Source: Candidatus Rhodobacter oscarellae (GTDB lineage Bacteria > Pseudomonadota > Alphaproteobacteria > Rhodobacterales > Rhodobacteraceae). Taken from it: a stretch of DNA of 64,000 nucleotides. The DNA lies in NCBI RefSeq assembly GCF_001078595.1, contig NZ_LFTY01000002.1, forward strand, positions 2,165,773 through 2,229,772, read 5' to 3'. The notes beneath the pieces were generated by a model. That model was not told where the DNA came from and made no database searches. It was given only the letters and a program-made list of their open reading frames with translations. The first letter of the stretch is position 1; each line of letters starts with the position of its first letter. Position numbers and translations under genes: made by a program. Shown piece after piece: positions 24,899-34,607 of this stretch.

Positions 24899-27349
24899 AT
24901 GACCGCGCTCCCCATCGACGAGGCCCTGCCCGACCTGCTCGCCGCCCTGCGCGCCGATGGCCGCGCCGTGCTGCAGGCCCCCCCCGGCGCGGGCAAGACC
25001 ACCCGCGTTCCGCTGGCGATGCTGGAGGCCGGGCTGACCACGGGCCGCATCGTGATGCTGGAGCCGCGCCGCCTGGCGGCGCGCGCCGCCGCCGAGCGCA
25101 TGGCCGAGACCCTGGGCGAGCCCGTCGGCCAAACCGTGGGCTACCGGATGCGCGGCGAGACCAAGGTCTCGCGATCCTGCCGCATCGAGGTGGTGACCGA
25201 GGGCATCCTCACCCGGATGCTGCAATCCGACCCCGAGCTGACGGGCGTCGGCGCGCTGATCTTTGACGAGTTCCACGAGCGCTCGCTGAACGCGGATCTG
25301 GGCCTGGCGCTGGCCTGGGAGGCGCGCGGCGCGCTGCGCGAGGATCTGCTGCTGCTGGTGATGTCCGCGACGCTGGACGCCGCGCCGGTGGCGACGCTGC
25401 TGGGCGACGCCCCGCTCGTGAGCTCTGAGGGGCGCAGCTTTGCCGTAGACATCCGCTGGCGCCAGCGGCCCCTGCCCAAGGGCGCGCGCCTGGAACACGC
25501 CGTCGCCGAGCAGGTCCGCGAGGCGCTGCGCGACACCGATGGCGGCGTGCTGGTGTTCCTGCCCGGCGAGGGCGAGATCCGGCGCGTGCAGGGGCTCTTG
25601 TCCGACCTGCCGCAGGTGCATCCGCTCTATGGGGCGCTGCCGTTCAAGGCGCAGCGCGCCGCGGTGGCCCCCGCGCGGACCGGGCGCAAGGTGGTGCTGG
25701 CCACATCGATTGCCGAGACGGCGCTGACGATCCAGGACGTGCGCGTGGTCATCGATGCCGGCCGCGCCCGGCGCGCGCGCTATGACCCCGGCCGGGGCAT
25801 GTCCAGCCTGGTGACCGAGCGGGTGACAAAGGCCGAGGCCACCCAGCGCGCCGGCCGCGCGGGGCGCGTCGCACCGGGGGTGTGCTACCGGCTTTGGACA
25901 AAGGGCGAGGAGGGCGGGCTGGCCGCGTTCCCGCCGCCCGAAATCGCCGCGGCGGATCTCTCGGGCCTGGCATTGGAGCTGGCGCTCTGGGGCGCGGGCC
26001 CAGACGATTTGGCGTTTCTCACGCCGCCGCCCGCGGGCAGTTGGTCCGAGGCCACCGGGCTCTTGCAAGGCCTGCAGGCGCTCGACCTACGCGGGCGCAT
26101 AACCGGGCATGGCCGCGCGATGGCGGCGCTGCCGCTGCATCCGCGCCTGGCGCATATGCTGCTGACGGCCGGCGCGCAGGCGGCGGGCCTGGCGGCGCTC
26201 ATGAATGAGCGCGACCCTATGCGAGAGGCGGGCGCGGACCTGGAGGCACGCCTGTCTGCGCTGCGCCAAAACCACCCCGCCTTTGACCGGATCCGGCGGG
26301 AGGCCGACCGGCTTGCCAAACTCGCCCCCCGCGCAGGCGCGTCAGAGGGGGCGGGGGTGGGTGGTTGGGCCGCGCCCTCTGAGGGGCGTGCGCGGGGGGC
26401 ATACTCGGCCGCCGAACAGGCTGCCTTGGCCTATCCAGACCGCATCGGGCTGCGCCGTCCGGGTGATCTGCCTAGCTTTCTACTCTCCGGCGGGACCGGC
26501 GCGGCGATGGACGCCTCCGACCGGCTCGCCGGGCAGCGCCTGATCGTGGCCACGGATCTGGACGGCGCGGGGCGCGAGGCGCGCATCCGGCGGGCCATCG
26601 CGCTGACAGAGGCCGAGTTGCGCGGGCTCTACGGCGACAGGATCGCATGGGAGGACAGCTGCGCCTGGTCGCCGCGCGAAAAGCGCGTGGTGGCCCGGCG
26701 CCGGGAGCGGTTCGGCGCGCTGGTACTGGGGGATCGCAAATGGGAGGACGTGCCGCCCGAGGCCATCGCCGCCGCCATGCTAGAGGGGGTGCGTGCGATG
26801 GGCCTGCCCTGGGCCGCCCCCGCGCGGCGGCTGCAGTCCCGGATCGCGCTGGCCCGCTCTGGCGGCGAGGAGCTGCCCGATTGCAGCGACGCGGCGTTGA
26901 TGGCCGCGCTGGACGACTGGCTGATGCCCTATCTGACCGGCATCCGCAGCGCCGCGGACCTAAAGTCGTTCGATCTCTGCCCCGCCCTGAAGGCGCGCAT
27001 CGGATGGGACGGCGAGCAGGTGCTGAACCGGCGCGTGCCCGGCAATTTCGTGACGCCCCTGGGGCGGCGCATCGCGATAGATTACACCGGCGGTGGCCCC
27101 GAAATCGCGGTCCGGCTGCAAGAGATGTTTGGCGTCACCACCCATCCCACGGTGGCCGGCATCCCAGTTAAGGTGACGCTGCTGTCGCCCGCGCAGCGCC
27201 CGGTGCAAACCACCTTGAACCTGCCAGGCTTTTGGACGGGATCTTATGCCGATGTGCGCAAGGATATGCGCGCGCGCTACCCCCGGCACCCCTGGCCAGA
27301 GGACCCAACGCAGGCGGATCCCACGCTGCGCGCCAAGCGGCGCTCATGA
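24899..27349 (+). CDS. hrpB: ATP-dependent helicase HrpB
   Basis: An 816-residue DExH helicase. Motif I is APPGAGKTT (from residue 27), motif II DEFH near 121, motif III MSATLD, then ATSIAETALTIQDV and QRAGRAGRVAPGVCYRLW for motifs V and VI. The C-terminal HrpB-specific domain is present (ARRLQSRIAL; WDGEQVLNRRVPGNFVTPLGRRIAIDY split over the end). Length matches HrpB. It begins 7 bp after the DUF3108-like frame. RNA-related role in the cytoplasm; biological function poorly defined. Confidence 0.95.
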   Translation: MTALPIDEALPDLLAALRADGRAVLQAPPGAGKTTRVPLAMLEAGLTTGRIVMLEPRRLAARAAAERMAETLGEPVGQTVGYRMRGETKVSRSCRIEVVTEGILTRMLQSDPELTGVGALIFDEFHERSLNADLGLALAWEARGALREDLLLLVMSATLDAAPVATLLGDAPLVSSEGRSFAVDIRWRQRPLPKGARLEHAVAEQVREALRDTDGGVLVFLPGEGEIRRVQGLLSDLPQVHPLYGALPFKAQRAAVAPARTGRKVVLATSIAETALTIQDVRVVIDAGRARRARYDPGRGMSSLVTERVTKAEATQRAGRAGRVAPGVCYRLWTKGEEGGLAAFPPPEIAAADLSGLALELALWGAGPDDLAFLTPPPAGSWSEATGLLQGLQALDLRGRITGHGRAMAALPLHPRLAHMLLTAGAQAAGLAALMNERDPMREAGADLEARLSALRQNHPAFDRIRREADRLAKLAPRAGASEGAGVGGWAAPSEGRARGAYSAAEQAALAYPDRIGLRRPGDLPSFLLSGGTGAAMDASDRLAGQRLIVATDLDGAGREARIRRAIALTEAELRGLYGDRIAWEDSCAWSPREKRVVARRRERFGALVLGDRKWEDVPPEAIAAAMLEGVRAMGLPWAAPARRLQSRIALARSGGEELPDCSDAALMAALDDWLMPYLTGIRSAADLKSFDLCPALKARIGWDGEQVLNRRVPGNFVTPLGRRIAIDYTGGGPEIAVRLQEMFGVTTHPTVAGIPVKVTLLSPAQRPVQTTLNLPGFWTGSYADVRKDMRARYPRHPWPEDPTQADPTLRAKRRS

Positions 27350-27612
27350 CGTCCAGGGCTGCGCGCAGCGCCGCGCGTTCGACTGCACGATCGAGAGGTT
27401 ACGCGCGCACTATTTCTGGCAAAGCCCAAAGCGACGCCCACCCGATGGGTCGTCGCAAACGAGACCTCACGCGCATTGCCTATTCGGGATCAGAAACCGC
27501 CTGAGACGGCCATAGACGCGGCAGCCAGCGCCGAGCGCAGCGAGGCGCCCCCCGGCGACGCGCGCGCAAGCCCGCAGGGCGCAGCAAGGCGCGGCGCAAC
27601 ACCCCGGGCCGG

Positions 27613-29037
27613 TTAGCCCATCGCCCAGGGCCCGTGATAGCCGCCGCCGTCCTTGTCAACGCGCTCGAACCCATGCGCGCCAAAGAAGTCGCGCTGCGCC
27701 TGGATCATCGCGGCGGTCCCGCGGGCGTGGCGCATCGTGTCGTAATAGCTGAGTGCTGCGGCCAACGCCGGAACCGGCGCGCCGCCCAGCGCTGCGCGCG
27801 CCACCACGCGCCGCAGCCCGCCCACGCGCTCGGCCAGCATCGCCGTAAAGGCGGGCGCCAGGATAAGGTTGTCCCCCGGCAGCGGGTCGCGGAAGGCGTT
27901 TGCGATATCGTCCAGCAGCGCCGAGCGGATGATGCAGCCCTCGCGCCAAATCTCGGCAATGCGCGACAGGTCCAGCGACCAGTTGAACTCCTGCGAGGCC
28001 GCCGCCAAGAGCGTCATGCCCTGCGCGTAGGCCACGATCCGTGCTGCCAGAAGCGCGCTTTCCAGATCCGCCTCCCAGGCCTCGGGCTCCGTCTCGGGCA
28101 GGGTCTCTCCGGCGGCGCTCAAGCCGAGCTTGTCGGCGCCAATCTCTCGGATATCCTTCGCCGCCGACCATGAGCGCGCGCCGACGGCGGCCTCAATCGT
28201 CGATGCCGATTGCCCCAGTTTCAGCGCCTCGATCACCGTCCAGCGCCCGGTGCCTTTCTGGCCCGCTTTGTCCTGGATCACGTCCACCATGGGCCGGCCG
28301 GTCTCGGGGTCCAGCGCCGCGAGTGCCTTGGCGGTGATCTCGACCAGATAGCCCTTCAGCGGTCCCGCGTTCCAGCAGTCAAACACCTCGGCAATCTCCG
28401 CCGGGGACTGCCCCGCCGCGCGCATGAGCCCGTAGACCTCGGCGATCATCTGCATGTCGCCATACTCGATCCCGTTATGCACGGTCTTCACGAAATGCCC
28501 GGCCCCGTCGGGGCCAAGATGCGCCGCGCAGGGCGCATGCTGGTACTTCGCGGCGATGGACTCGACGATGTCGCCAATGGCGGCATAGGCCTCTGGCGCG
28601 CCGCCCACCATGATCGACGGCCCGTGCCGCGCGCCCTCCTCGCCGCCCGAGACGCCCATGCCGACAAAGCGGAACCCCTCGGCGCGCAGCTCTGCCTCGC
28701 GGCGGCGGGTGTTGTTGAAATCGGCGTTGCCCGCGTCGATGATGATGTCACCGGGATCAAGATGCGGCTTGAGCGCCGCGATGGTGGCATCCACCGGCGC
28801 GCCCGCCTTGACCATAATGATCACCGCGCGCGGGCGTTGCAGCGCCGCCGCCAGCGCCGCAGGCGTCTCGGCCCCGGTCAGCCGGTCCGCAAGATCGCCC
28901 GACTTGGCCAAGAAATCGTCGATGGCGCTGGTCGTGCGGTTATGCACGGCGACGGGAAAGCCCTTCTCGGCGATGTTCAACGCCAGGTTCGCCCCCATTA
29001 CGCCCAGCCCAATCAGCCCGATCCGTGCGTTCCCCAT
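27613..29037 (-). CDS. gnd: 6-phosphogluconate dehydrogenase (decarboxylating)
   Basis: A 474-residue enzyme converting 6-phosphogluconate to ribulose 5-phosphate with NADP reduction. The N-terminal cofactor motif is GLGVMGANLALNIAEKG with HNRTTS, then GVSGGEEGARHGPSIMVGG and the signature KTVHNGIEYGDMQMIAE containing catalytic Lys. The C-terminal helical domain ends WALSYYDT-like (ALSYYDTMRHARG) and FGAHGFERVDK. Good Shine-Dalgarno (GGAGG) before ATG 29037. A perfect inverted repeat lies upstream at 29090. Confidence 0.96.
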   Translation of the reverse strand: MGNARIGLIGLGVMGANLALNIAEKGFPVAVHNRTTSAIDDFLAKSGDLADRLTGAETPAALAAALQRPRAVIIMVKAGAPVDATIAALKPHLDPGDIIIDAGNADFNNTRRREAELRAEGFRFVGMGVSGGEEGARHGPSIMVGGAPEAYAAIGDIVESIAAKYQHAPCAAHLGPDGAGHFVKTVHNGIEYGDMQMIAEVYGLMRAAGQSPAEIAEVFDCWNAGPLKGYLVEITAKALAALDPETGRPMVDVIQDKAGQKGTGRWTVIEALKLGQSASTIEAAVGARSWSAAKDIREIGADKLGLSAAGETLPETEPEAWEADLESALLAARIVAYAQGMTLLAAASQEFNWSLDLSRIAEIWREGCIIRSALLDDIANAFRDPLPGDNLILAPAFTAMLAERVGGLRRVVARAALGGAPVPALAAALSYYDTMRHARGTAAMIQAQRDFFGAHGFERVDKDGGGYHGPWAMG

Positions 29038-29089
29038 GACGATCCTCCAACTTATGTTTGCGGTAACAGTAGGTACTCAACCCGTGATG

Positions 29090-29110
29090 CGTTGCAAGCG
29101 GATTGCAACG
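29090..29110. promoter_or_regulatory. 8-bp inverted repeat upstream of gnd, candidate operator
   Basis: CGTTGCAA at 29090-29097 and TTGCAACG at 29103-29110 form a perfect dyad with a 5-bp centre (GCGGA), about 53 bp upstream of the gnd start. The TTGCAA half-sites resemble LacI/GntR-type sugar-acid operators, but no such regulator is present in the window. Confidence 0.45.
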
Positions 29111-29321
29111 TGTTGATCACCAAGTCAAGACGGCTGGATCGGTCGCTTTTTTGGATCCATAGCCCGCGCGCCCGTTGTGCCACGCAAGCATCAGGTAAGC
29201 CGCCGCCGTCTTGGCGTCCCATCGCAGTCAAACTTCGGGCGAAGCTCTACCTAAGTATGACCCTATTGGGGCGTTATGCTCGCCAAGAGACAATTATGGT
29301 AAATTAGTAGGGACAAAAATC

Positions 29322-30368
29322 ATGGACGCCCAAGAGTACTTGATCCGCATGGCTGCGGCCGTGATGAATGGCGACAACGCAGAGATGCGCAAGCTGGTCG
29401 ATGAAGCGGAAGAATTCATCGCCGCGCTGCCCGAAAGCCAGGCCGAGACCGCCACGATGCTGCAGACCCAGCTTGCTAGCCTGCGCGGCATGATCGCCCT
29501 CAACGACGCCGCTCCGGACGGCCCCGACGCGTTGCAGGCCGAGCTTGAGGCCGCCATGGAGGCGGGCGACGATGCCAAGGTCGCGGAGATTTCGGCACGC
29601 ATATCCGCGGGCGCGGACGAGATGATGGCGCAGTTTGAGGCGGTCTATCCGCCCGGCCCGCCGCTGCCGCCCGAGGTGGAGGACCTCTTTGATGCGCTTG
29701 AGCAGGGCGACGTGGCCCTCGCGCGCGCGGCCCTGCAGCATACCGATGTGAACGGCAGGTTCGGTGAGTATGAGAAAACCCCGCTATACCATGCGCTTAG
29801 CGCCACTGATCCGCGCGAGCCCGAAATGGTGCAGATGCTGCTCGCGGCGGGCGCGGATCCGCGCGTCGGACTCTCTGATAACAACACGCCTTTGCACGCC
29901 ATCGCCGACCACATGGGACCGCCCGAGGATGTCGCGCAGCTTTCCGAGGTTGTGCGCCTGCTGGTCGCGGCGGGGGCGGATATCGAGGCGCGCACTGACA
30001 GCTACGGCTGGACGCCTTTGCAGCGCGCGGTGATGGAGGGCGACGCGGTCGAGTTGGAGGCGCTTTTGCGGAACGGGGCCGACCCGCAGGCGCTTTATGC
30101 CGAGCATTCGATGCCTGCCTTCTCACCGGGGCGCACCATGCTTCAGATCGCGGGATCATCCCTGGACAAGGTGCGGTTGCTTTTGGACTACGGTGCCGAT
30201 CCGCAGCAGCGCGACGCCTATGGGCAGAGCTGCGCTGACTATCTGCGTGGGTCAATCGCCGAACCACCGGACCGGTTCGCCGAGATCTTGGGCGGCAGCG
30301 ACGCGGAATACAAAGCAGGGCTAAGCGCCGCGCTGGCGCTGGTTGAAGCCGCCCCGCGCAAGCAATAG
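29322..30368 (+). CDS. Ankyrin-repeat protein
   Basis: A 348-residue protein with an N-terminal acidic helical part (about 1-125) and ankyrin repeats from about residue 125: VEDLFDALEQGDVALARAAL, TPLYHALSATDPREPEMVQMLLAAGADP, TPLHAIADHMG...VVRLLVAAGADIEAR, TPLQRAVMEGDAVELEALLRNGADP, and RTMLQIAGSSLDKVRLLLDYGADP. No signal or membrane segment. ATG 29322 follows AGGGA at good spacing; longer upstream frame is unsupported. A scaffold role in protein binding is all that can be said. It stands alone between gnd and an oxidoreductase. Confidence 0.85.
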   Translation: MDAQEYLIRMAAAVMNGDNAEMRKLVDEAEEFIAALPESQAETATMLQTQLASLRGMIALNDAAPDGPDALQAELEAAMEAGDDAKVAEISARISAGADEMMAQFEAVYPPGPPLPPEVEDLFDALEQGDVALARAALQHTDVNGRFGEYEKTPLYHALSATDPREPEMVQMLLAAGADPRVGLSDNNTPLHAIADHMGPPEDVAQLSEVVRLLVAAGADIEARTDSYGWTPLQRAVMEGDAVELEALLRNGADPQALYAEHSMPAFSPGRTMLQIAGSSLDKVRLLLDYGADPQQRDAYGQSCADYLRGSIAEPPDRFAEILGGSDAEYKAGLSAALALVEAAPRKQ

Positions 30369-30440
30369 CCGCCTCCCCCTTGCACCCCTGGGGGGCTGGG
30401 CATAGCTTTCGGTCATTGCTTGAAGCGAGGGGACCAGGCT

Positions 30441-31418
30441 ATGTCAGATACGGTGAGATGGGGCGTGCTGGGTGCCGCGAAATTCGCCCGCGAGCATATG
30501 GCGCCCGCGATCCACGCGGCCTCTGGCGCCAAGCTCGCCGCCTTGGCCACATCCGCACCGGAAAAGGCCGCGCCGTTCCAGGCGTTCCAGCCCGACCTGC
30601 GGGTGCATCTGGACTATGACGCCCTGCTGAACGACCCCGAGATCGACGCGGTCTACATCCCGCTGCCCAACCACCTGCATGTGGAATGGGCGCTGAAGGC
30701 GCTGGATGCGGGCAAGCATGTGCTCTGCGAGAAGCCCCTGGCGATGCAGGCCGAGCAGTTCGACGCGGTGATCGCCAAGCGCGACGCCACCGGGCTGGTG
30801 GCCGCCGAGGCCTATATGATCGTGCATCACCCGCAATGGCAGAAGGCGCGCGAGATCTACCGCTCTGGCGCGCTGGGCAAGATCTGGCTGGTGGACGGGG
30901 TCTTTAGCTATGACAACAGCGGTGATCCCGGCAACATCCGCAACCGGCCCGAGACCGGCGGCGGCTCGATCCCCGATATCGGCGTCTACACATTCGGCTC
31001 GGCGCGGTTCGTGACCGGCGAGGAGCCCCTCGCGGTGGACGCGCGCATCCGGCGCGAGAACGGCGTGGACGTCTTTGCCCATGTGACCGGCGACTTCCCC
31101 AGCTTCCGGTACTCGTCGATCACATCCATGCGCATGGCGCTGCGGCAAGAGATGGCATTCCACGGCGAGGCCGGCGTGATGCGCCTGACCTGCCCGTTCA
31201 ACGCCGGCGTCTTCAGCCAGGCCGAGCTGCGCCTGGAGGGGCCCGGCCTGGTGACCGAGACCCACCGCTGGCCCGGCGTGAACCACTATGTCGAGCAGGT
31301 GCAGAACTTCGGCGCCGCGGTGCGCGGGGCGGCCGCATACCCCTGCCCGCTTGAGTTTTCCAAAGGCACGCAGGCTATGATAGACATGGTCTGGGCCGCG
31401 GAACAGGAGATCGCGTGA
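30441..31418 (+). CDS. Gfo/Idh/MocA-family oxidoreductase
   Basis: A 325-residue NAD(P)-dependent sugar-type dehydrogenase. The N-terminal Rossmann start is WGVLGAAKFAREHM, IDAVYIPLPNHLHVEWALKAL and the EKP motif (HVLCEKPLAMQ) follow, and the C-terminal alpha/beta domain carries GGGSIPDIGVYTFGSARF. ATG 30441 is the best start; an in-frame ATG seven codons earlier is possible. The stop overlaps the next gene (TGATG). Substrate unknown, probably a sugar or polyol. Confidence 0.88.
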   Translation: MSDTVRWGVLGAAKFAREHMAPAIHAASGAKLAALATSAPEKAAPFQAFQPDLRVHLDYDALLNDPEIDAVYIPLPNHLHVEWALKALDAGKHVLCEKPLAMQAEQFDAVIAKRDATGLVAAEAYMIVHHPQWQKAREIYRSGALGKIWLVDGVFSYDNSGDPGNIRNRPETGGGSIPDIGVYTFGSARFVTGEEPLAVDARIRRENGVDVFAHVTGDFPSFRYSSITSMRMALRQEMAFHGEAGVMRLTCPFNAGVFSQAELRLEGPGLVTETHRWPGVNHYVEQVQNFGAAVRGAAAYPCPLEFSKGTQAMIDMVWAAEQEIA

Positions 31419-31717
31419 TGTCGGACGAGCAGAAGTTCGAGGGCCGGATGCACGGCCCGCAGGAGGACCCCGAGCGGCGCGACACGATCTGGATGCGCCT
31501 GCTTTACATGGTGCTGATCGCGGCCATGCTGTCGATGGCCTATTCCGTGCTTGGCGTCGTGACGGTGGTGCAGTTCGTGATGATGCTGATCAATCGCGAG
31601 CCGAACAAGCAGCTTGCGGATTTCGGCGAGAGCCTGGGGATCTGGATGGCCAAGGCCGCGCGCTTCCAGACGGCGGCAAGCGAGGTGAAGCCCTGGCCCT
31701 GGACCGAGCTGGACTAG
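31418..31717 (+). CDS. DUF4389-family membrane protein
   Basis: A 99-residue small membrane protein with one or two hydrophobic helices (LLYMVLIAAMLSMAYSVLGVVTVVQFVMMLI) between charged ends, then NREPNKQLADFGESLGIWM, which is characteristic of DUF4389. It begins within the stop of the Gfo/Idh gene (TGATG; a GTG one codon earlier is the alternative). Function unknown. Confidence 0.8.
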   Translation: MSDEQKFEGRMHGPQEDPERRDTIWMRLLYMVLIAAMLSMAYSVLGVVTVVQFVMMLINREPNKQLADFGESLGIWMAKAARFQTAASEVKPWPWTELD

Positions 31718-31773
31718 GGCCAATCTTGGTCTGTTCAGCGCCGCCTCTATCTTAGGCGAACGGCAGCCATTTC

Positions 31774-32397
31774 TCAGAGCGTCCTGAACACCATCACCAG
31801 GCCCTTATCGGCGCTGTGGTCGTGGTGGTCCTTGTCGTAGATGCCTATCTCGCGGAACGAAACCGGTGTGATCCGCCCCTCCGCCACCAGCTTTGCCAGC
31901 GCAGAGCCGAACCCGGCCCCGTCCAACACCGCCGGGATCGTGCCGCACACGAACAGCGCGCCGGGCCAGGTCACCCTAAGCAGCTCGGCGAAGCAGTCCG
32001 GGCCGACATGACCATGGGTGAAAGTCCCGCAGGAGATCACCCCGCCATAGCTGTTCTCCTCCAGCGCCAGCGGCGCCAGCAGATCGCCCACGATCCGGGT
32101 CCGGTAGAGCCCCTTGCGCGCCGCCACCTCTAGCATTTCCGGCGTGATGTCGATGGCGTCCAGGGTCATGCCGTTCAGATGCTCGGCCAAGAGTCCGGTG
32201 CCCGCGCCGATGTCCAAGACCGGCTCGTTGCCATTGGCCTCCTCGCGGTAGATCCGGGCGATCTCGCGCGGGGCAATATAGCCCCAGTCGCTGCCAAAAC
32301 TGTCGTCGTAGGTCTCGGCCCACTGGCCGTAGAGCTTGCGCGCGTCCTCTGGCCCGTCGATCTCATAGGCCGCGTCGAGGTCGTAATCCTGATCCAT
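31774..32397 (-). CDS. Class I SAM-dependent methyltransferase
   Basis: A 207-residue methyltransferase. The SAM-binding motif I is PVLDIGAGTGLLAEHL, with DAIDITPEMLEVA as motif II and SCGTFTHGHVGPDCFAELLRV further on. The start at 32397 gives the usual N-terminus (AYEIDGPEDARKLYGQWAETYDD), typical of small-molecule methyltransferases with a cyclopropane/ubiquinone-like fold. Convergent with the DUF4389 gene and divergent from the DksA-type gene. Substrate unknown. Confidence 0.85.
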   Translation of the reverse strand: MDQDYDLDAAYEIDGPEDARKLYGQWAETYDDSFGSDWGYIAPREIARIYREEANGNEPVLDIGAGTGLLAEHLNGMTLDAIDITPEMLEVAARKGLYRTRIVGDLLAPLALEENSYGGVISCGTFTHGHVGPDCFAELLRVTWPGALFVCGTIPAVLDGAGFGSALAKLVAEGRITPVSFREIGIYDKDHHDHSADKGLVMVFRTL

Positions 32398-32496
32398 TTT
32401 CCCACCCCCATCACCACGTTGCGAATTGCATAGCACAGTTAGGTGACAGGCACGCAAAGATTGCGCTAATCTCTTGCGACAGATCGGAGGTGCATC

Positions 32497-32766
32497 ATGG
32501 CTGGAGGTTGGGCCCGCGACGGCGCGGTGGAGGAGCAGATCGAGGCCTCGATCCAGGACGAGCTTAAGCGCATGCAGGCGGGCAAGCAGCCCGTCGGCGA
32601 AAGCCTGACCCATTGCGCCGAATGCGAGGAGCCCATCCCCGAGGCGCGGCGCAAGGCCCGCCCCGGCGTCAAGCTGTGCATCGACTGCCAGGAGGAGCGC
32701 GACGAGGCCTTCAAGGCGCGGCCCGGCTTCAATCGGCGCGGCTCTAAAGACAGCCAGCTGAAGTAG
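32497..32766 (+). CDS. DksA/TraR-type C4 zinc-finger protein
   Basis: An 89-residue protein with a C-terminal four-cysteine zinc finger (CAECEEPIPEARR, then CIDCQEE) and a helical N-terminus (AVEEQIEASIQDELKRMQ). It resembles short TraR/YbiI-like relatives of DksA that bind the RNA polymerase secondary channel, but it lacks the long coiled-coil of true DksA. ATG 32497 is preceded by GGAGG. Transcriptional regulator by family inference. Confidence 0.85.
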   Translation: MAGGWARDGAVEEQIEASIQDELKRMQAGKQPVGESLTHCAECEEPIPEARRKARPGVKLCIDCQEERDEAFKARPGFNRRGSKDSQLK

Positions 32767-32900
32767 GCGATCACCAAATGTCCCGGTTCTTTCCAGTCAC
32801 TCGACTGCTGCGGGGCACCGCATCGGGCGATGTTGAGACGGTCCGCGACGCCTGGCGTGAAGCACATACCGACCCAGATGCTGCGCTATCCGAGTTGCTA

Positions 32901-33953
32901 AAGCGTTTCGACAAAAGTTTGAATCGGTGGGATTCCCAAAGAGCTTGAACTGTGGTTCACCCTGATAGGGAGGTTCACATCATGCCAGCACCATTGTCGA
33001 CAGAACTGCGCGACCGCTTTGCGCGTTTGATCAGGGAAGGACTGTCCGGGAGAGAAGCCTCACGCCGCCTTCAGGTTTCTGCCGCCACTGGCGCTCGATG
33101 GGCCGGTCGAATCCGGAGTACCGGGGCTTCCACTGTTGCACTGATGGGACGTCCTGCGGGATCGGGCAAGCTGGCCGACCATATAGAGTTCTTTAGGGAG
33201 TTGGTGACGCAGGACCCGGACATCACGTTATTCGAACTGCGTGATGCACTCGCTGATGCGGAAGGGGTTGCGGTCCATCATTCCGCCATTGCGGGGTTGC
33301 TCAAGCGCCTCGGCTTCACGCACAAAAAAAGTCGTTGGTGGCCTCCGAGCGCCGCCATGCCAAGGTAAGGCGACGGCGGGCTGATTGGTTTGCTCATCGC
33401 ATTCCGGCCGTCGGGGCCTCACCGGATCGTGTTGTCTTCATTGACGAAACCGCCGTGAAGACGAACCTCACGCGGCTACGGGGCTGGGCGTCACGCGGCG
33501 AGCGCCTGACCATGGACGCGCCCTTCGGCAGTTGGGGGACGCAGACACTGATTGCCGGTCTGAGCTATGATGCGCTGATCGCACCCTGGGTCATCAAAGG
33601 CGCAATGGACGGTCCTGCTTTTGCCGCCTACATCCGCGAAGTGCTGGTGCCCGAAATCACACCCGGCACGGTGGTGATTCTCGACAACCTGGCCACGCAT
33701 CGCAACAAGGAAGCAGCAGCCGCGCTAAAGGCGCATGGCTGCTGGTTTCTGTACCTGCCGCCACACTCCCCAGACCTCAACCCGATTGAACAAGCTTTCT
33801 CGAAGCTCAAGGCCCATCTCCGACGGATCGGAGCACGCTCGTTCACATCCGTCTTCAAAGCCATCGGTGAAATCTGTGACCTGTACGATCCGGAAGAGTG
33901 CTCGAACTACTTCAAGGCCGCTGGATATGTCTCAAACTAATGTCGAAATGCTC
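32901..33953 (+). mobile_element. IS630-family insertion sequence
   Basis: About 1053 bp between two TA dinucleotides (32899-32900 and 33954-33955), the target duplication of IS630/mariner elements. The ends are imperfect inverted repeats: left reads AAGCGTTTCGACAAAAGTTTGA, right end in reverse complement GAGCATTTCGACATTAGTTTGA (written in two halves these share TTTCGACA and AGTTTGA). It carries one transposase in two overlapping frames. It sits inside the metallopeptidase gene. Confidence 0.93.
32982..33940 (+). CDS. IS630 transposase made by -1 frameshifting
   Basis: Frame 1 (ATG 32982 to 33368) encodes the helix-turn-helix part (LIREGLSGREASRRLQVSAATGARW). Frame 2 (to 33940) encodes the DDE catalytic part: VVFIDET, VVILDNLATHR and PHSPDLNPIEQAFSKLK give the D, D and E. 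The two overlap at a run of seven A (33324-33330). A -1 slip there joins ...FTHKKK to SLVASERRH..., the usual IS630 sequence. Whether the element is active cannot be told, but no other defect is seen. Confidence 0.9.
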
Positions 33954-34607
33954 TAGAACATCTGTCGAGCGAAGCCTGGAAGAAGAAGCCGGTCGGACCC
34001 GCAAGTCGCTATTTCGGGGCGCTTCTATCGCTGCTTCACGCCTTGGATAGGGACCGCTTTCGCGATGAAATCCAACGTCTTGAGGCTCAGAAGCTTCACA
34101 TCATGCACCGTCGCACGCTTGATCTGATGTCCGAAATGATCACCGATAAAGCCATCGGTACAATTGGTTCAGACATTCCTGTTTACGTTTCGCGCGACCT
34201 TCATGACGCGGGGCCAAGCATCCTCAAATCGCTGCAGCGTTGGGCGCGAACTCCAGAGCTCGATTTTGCGGCTTTGTCACGCGTGGACGTGATCCGAAGA
34301 GACCCGACCTTGGACTATGCCGGACTATATCGGCTGTATTTCTCCGGCATAGTCCTTGTTTGGCCGATGTCTGGCTGGGGCCCTCGCCGATGGATCGAGC
34401 GGATCATGACAGAACACACTTTCTATCATGAAATCGGGCATCACGCTCACGGACATATCGAGGGCGGGCGGATCGCGGAGCAAGAAAAGGAGGCGGACGC
34501 CTATGCGCGGCAAGCGTTTCGCCGGGCGCCCCCCGTAGCCACGACCTTCCTCCGGTGGTTATTTTGGCCGCTATGGGGGTTGAGCCGTTGGGTACCCAAC
34601 AGGCGGT

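Noticed and set aside
24851-26068. Minus-strand open frame opposite hrpB
   Set aside because: Low-complexity Arg/His/Gly product antisense to a complete helicase gene.
27350-27612. Small frames in the hrpB-gnd gap
   Set aside because: No ribosome-binding site, no conservation clue and strongly biased composition; treated as noncoding.
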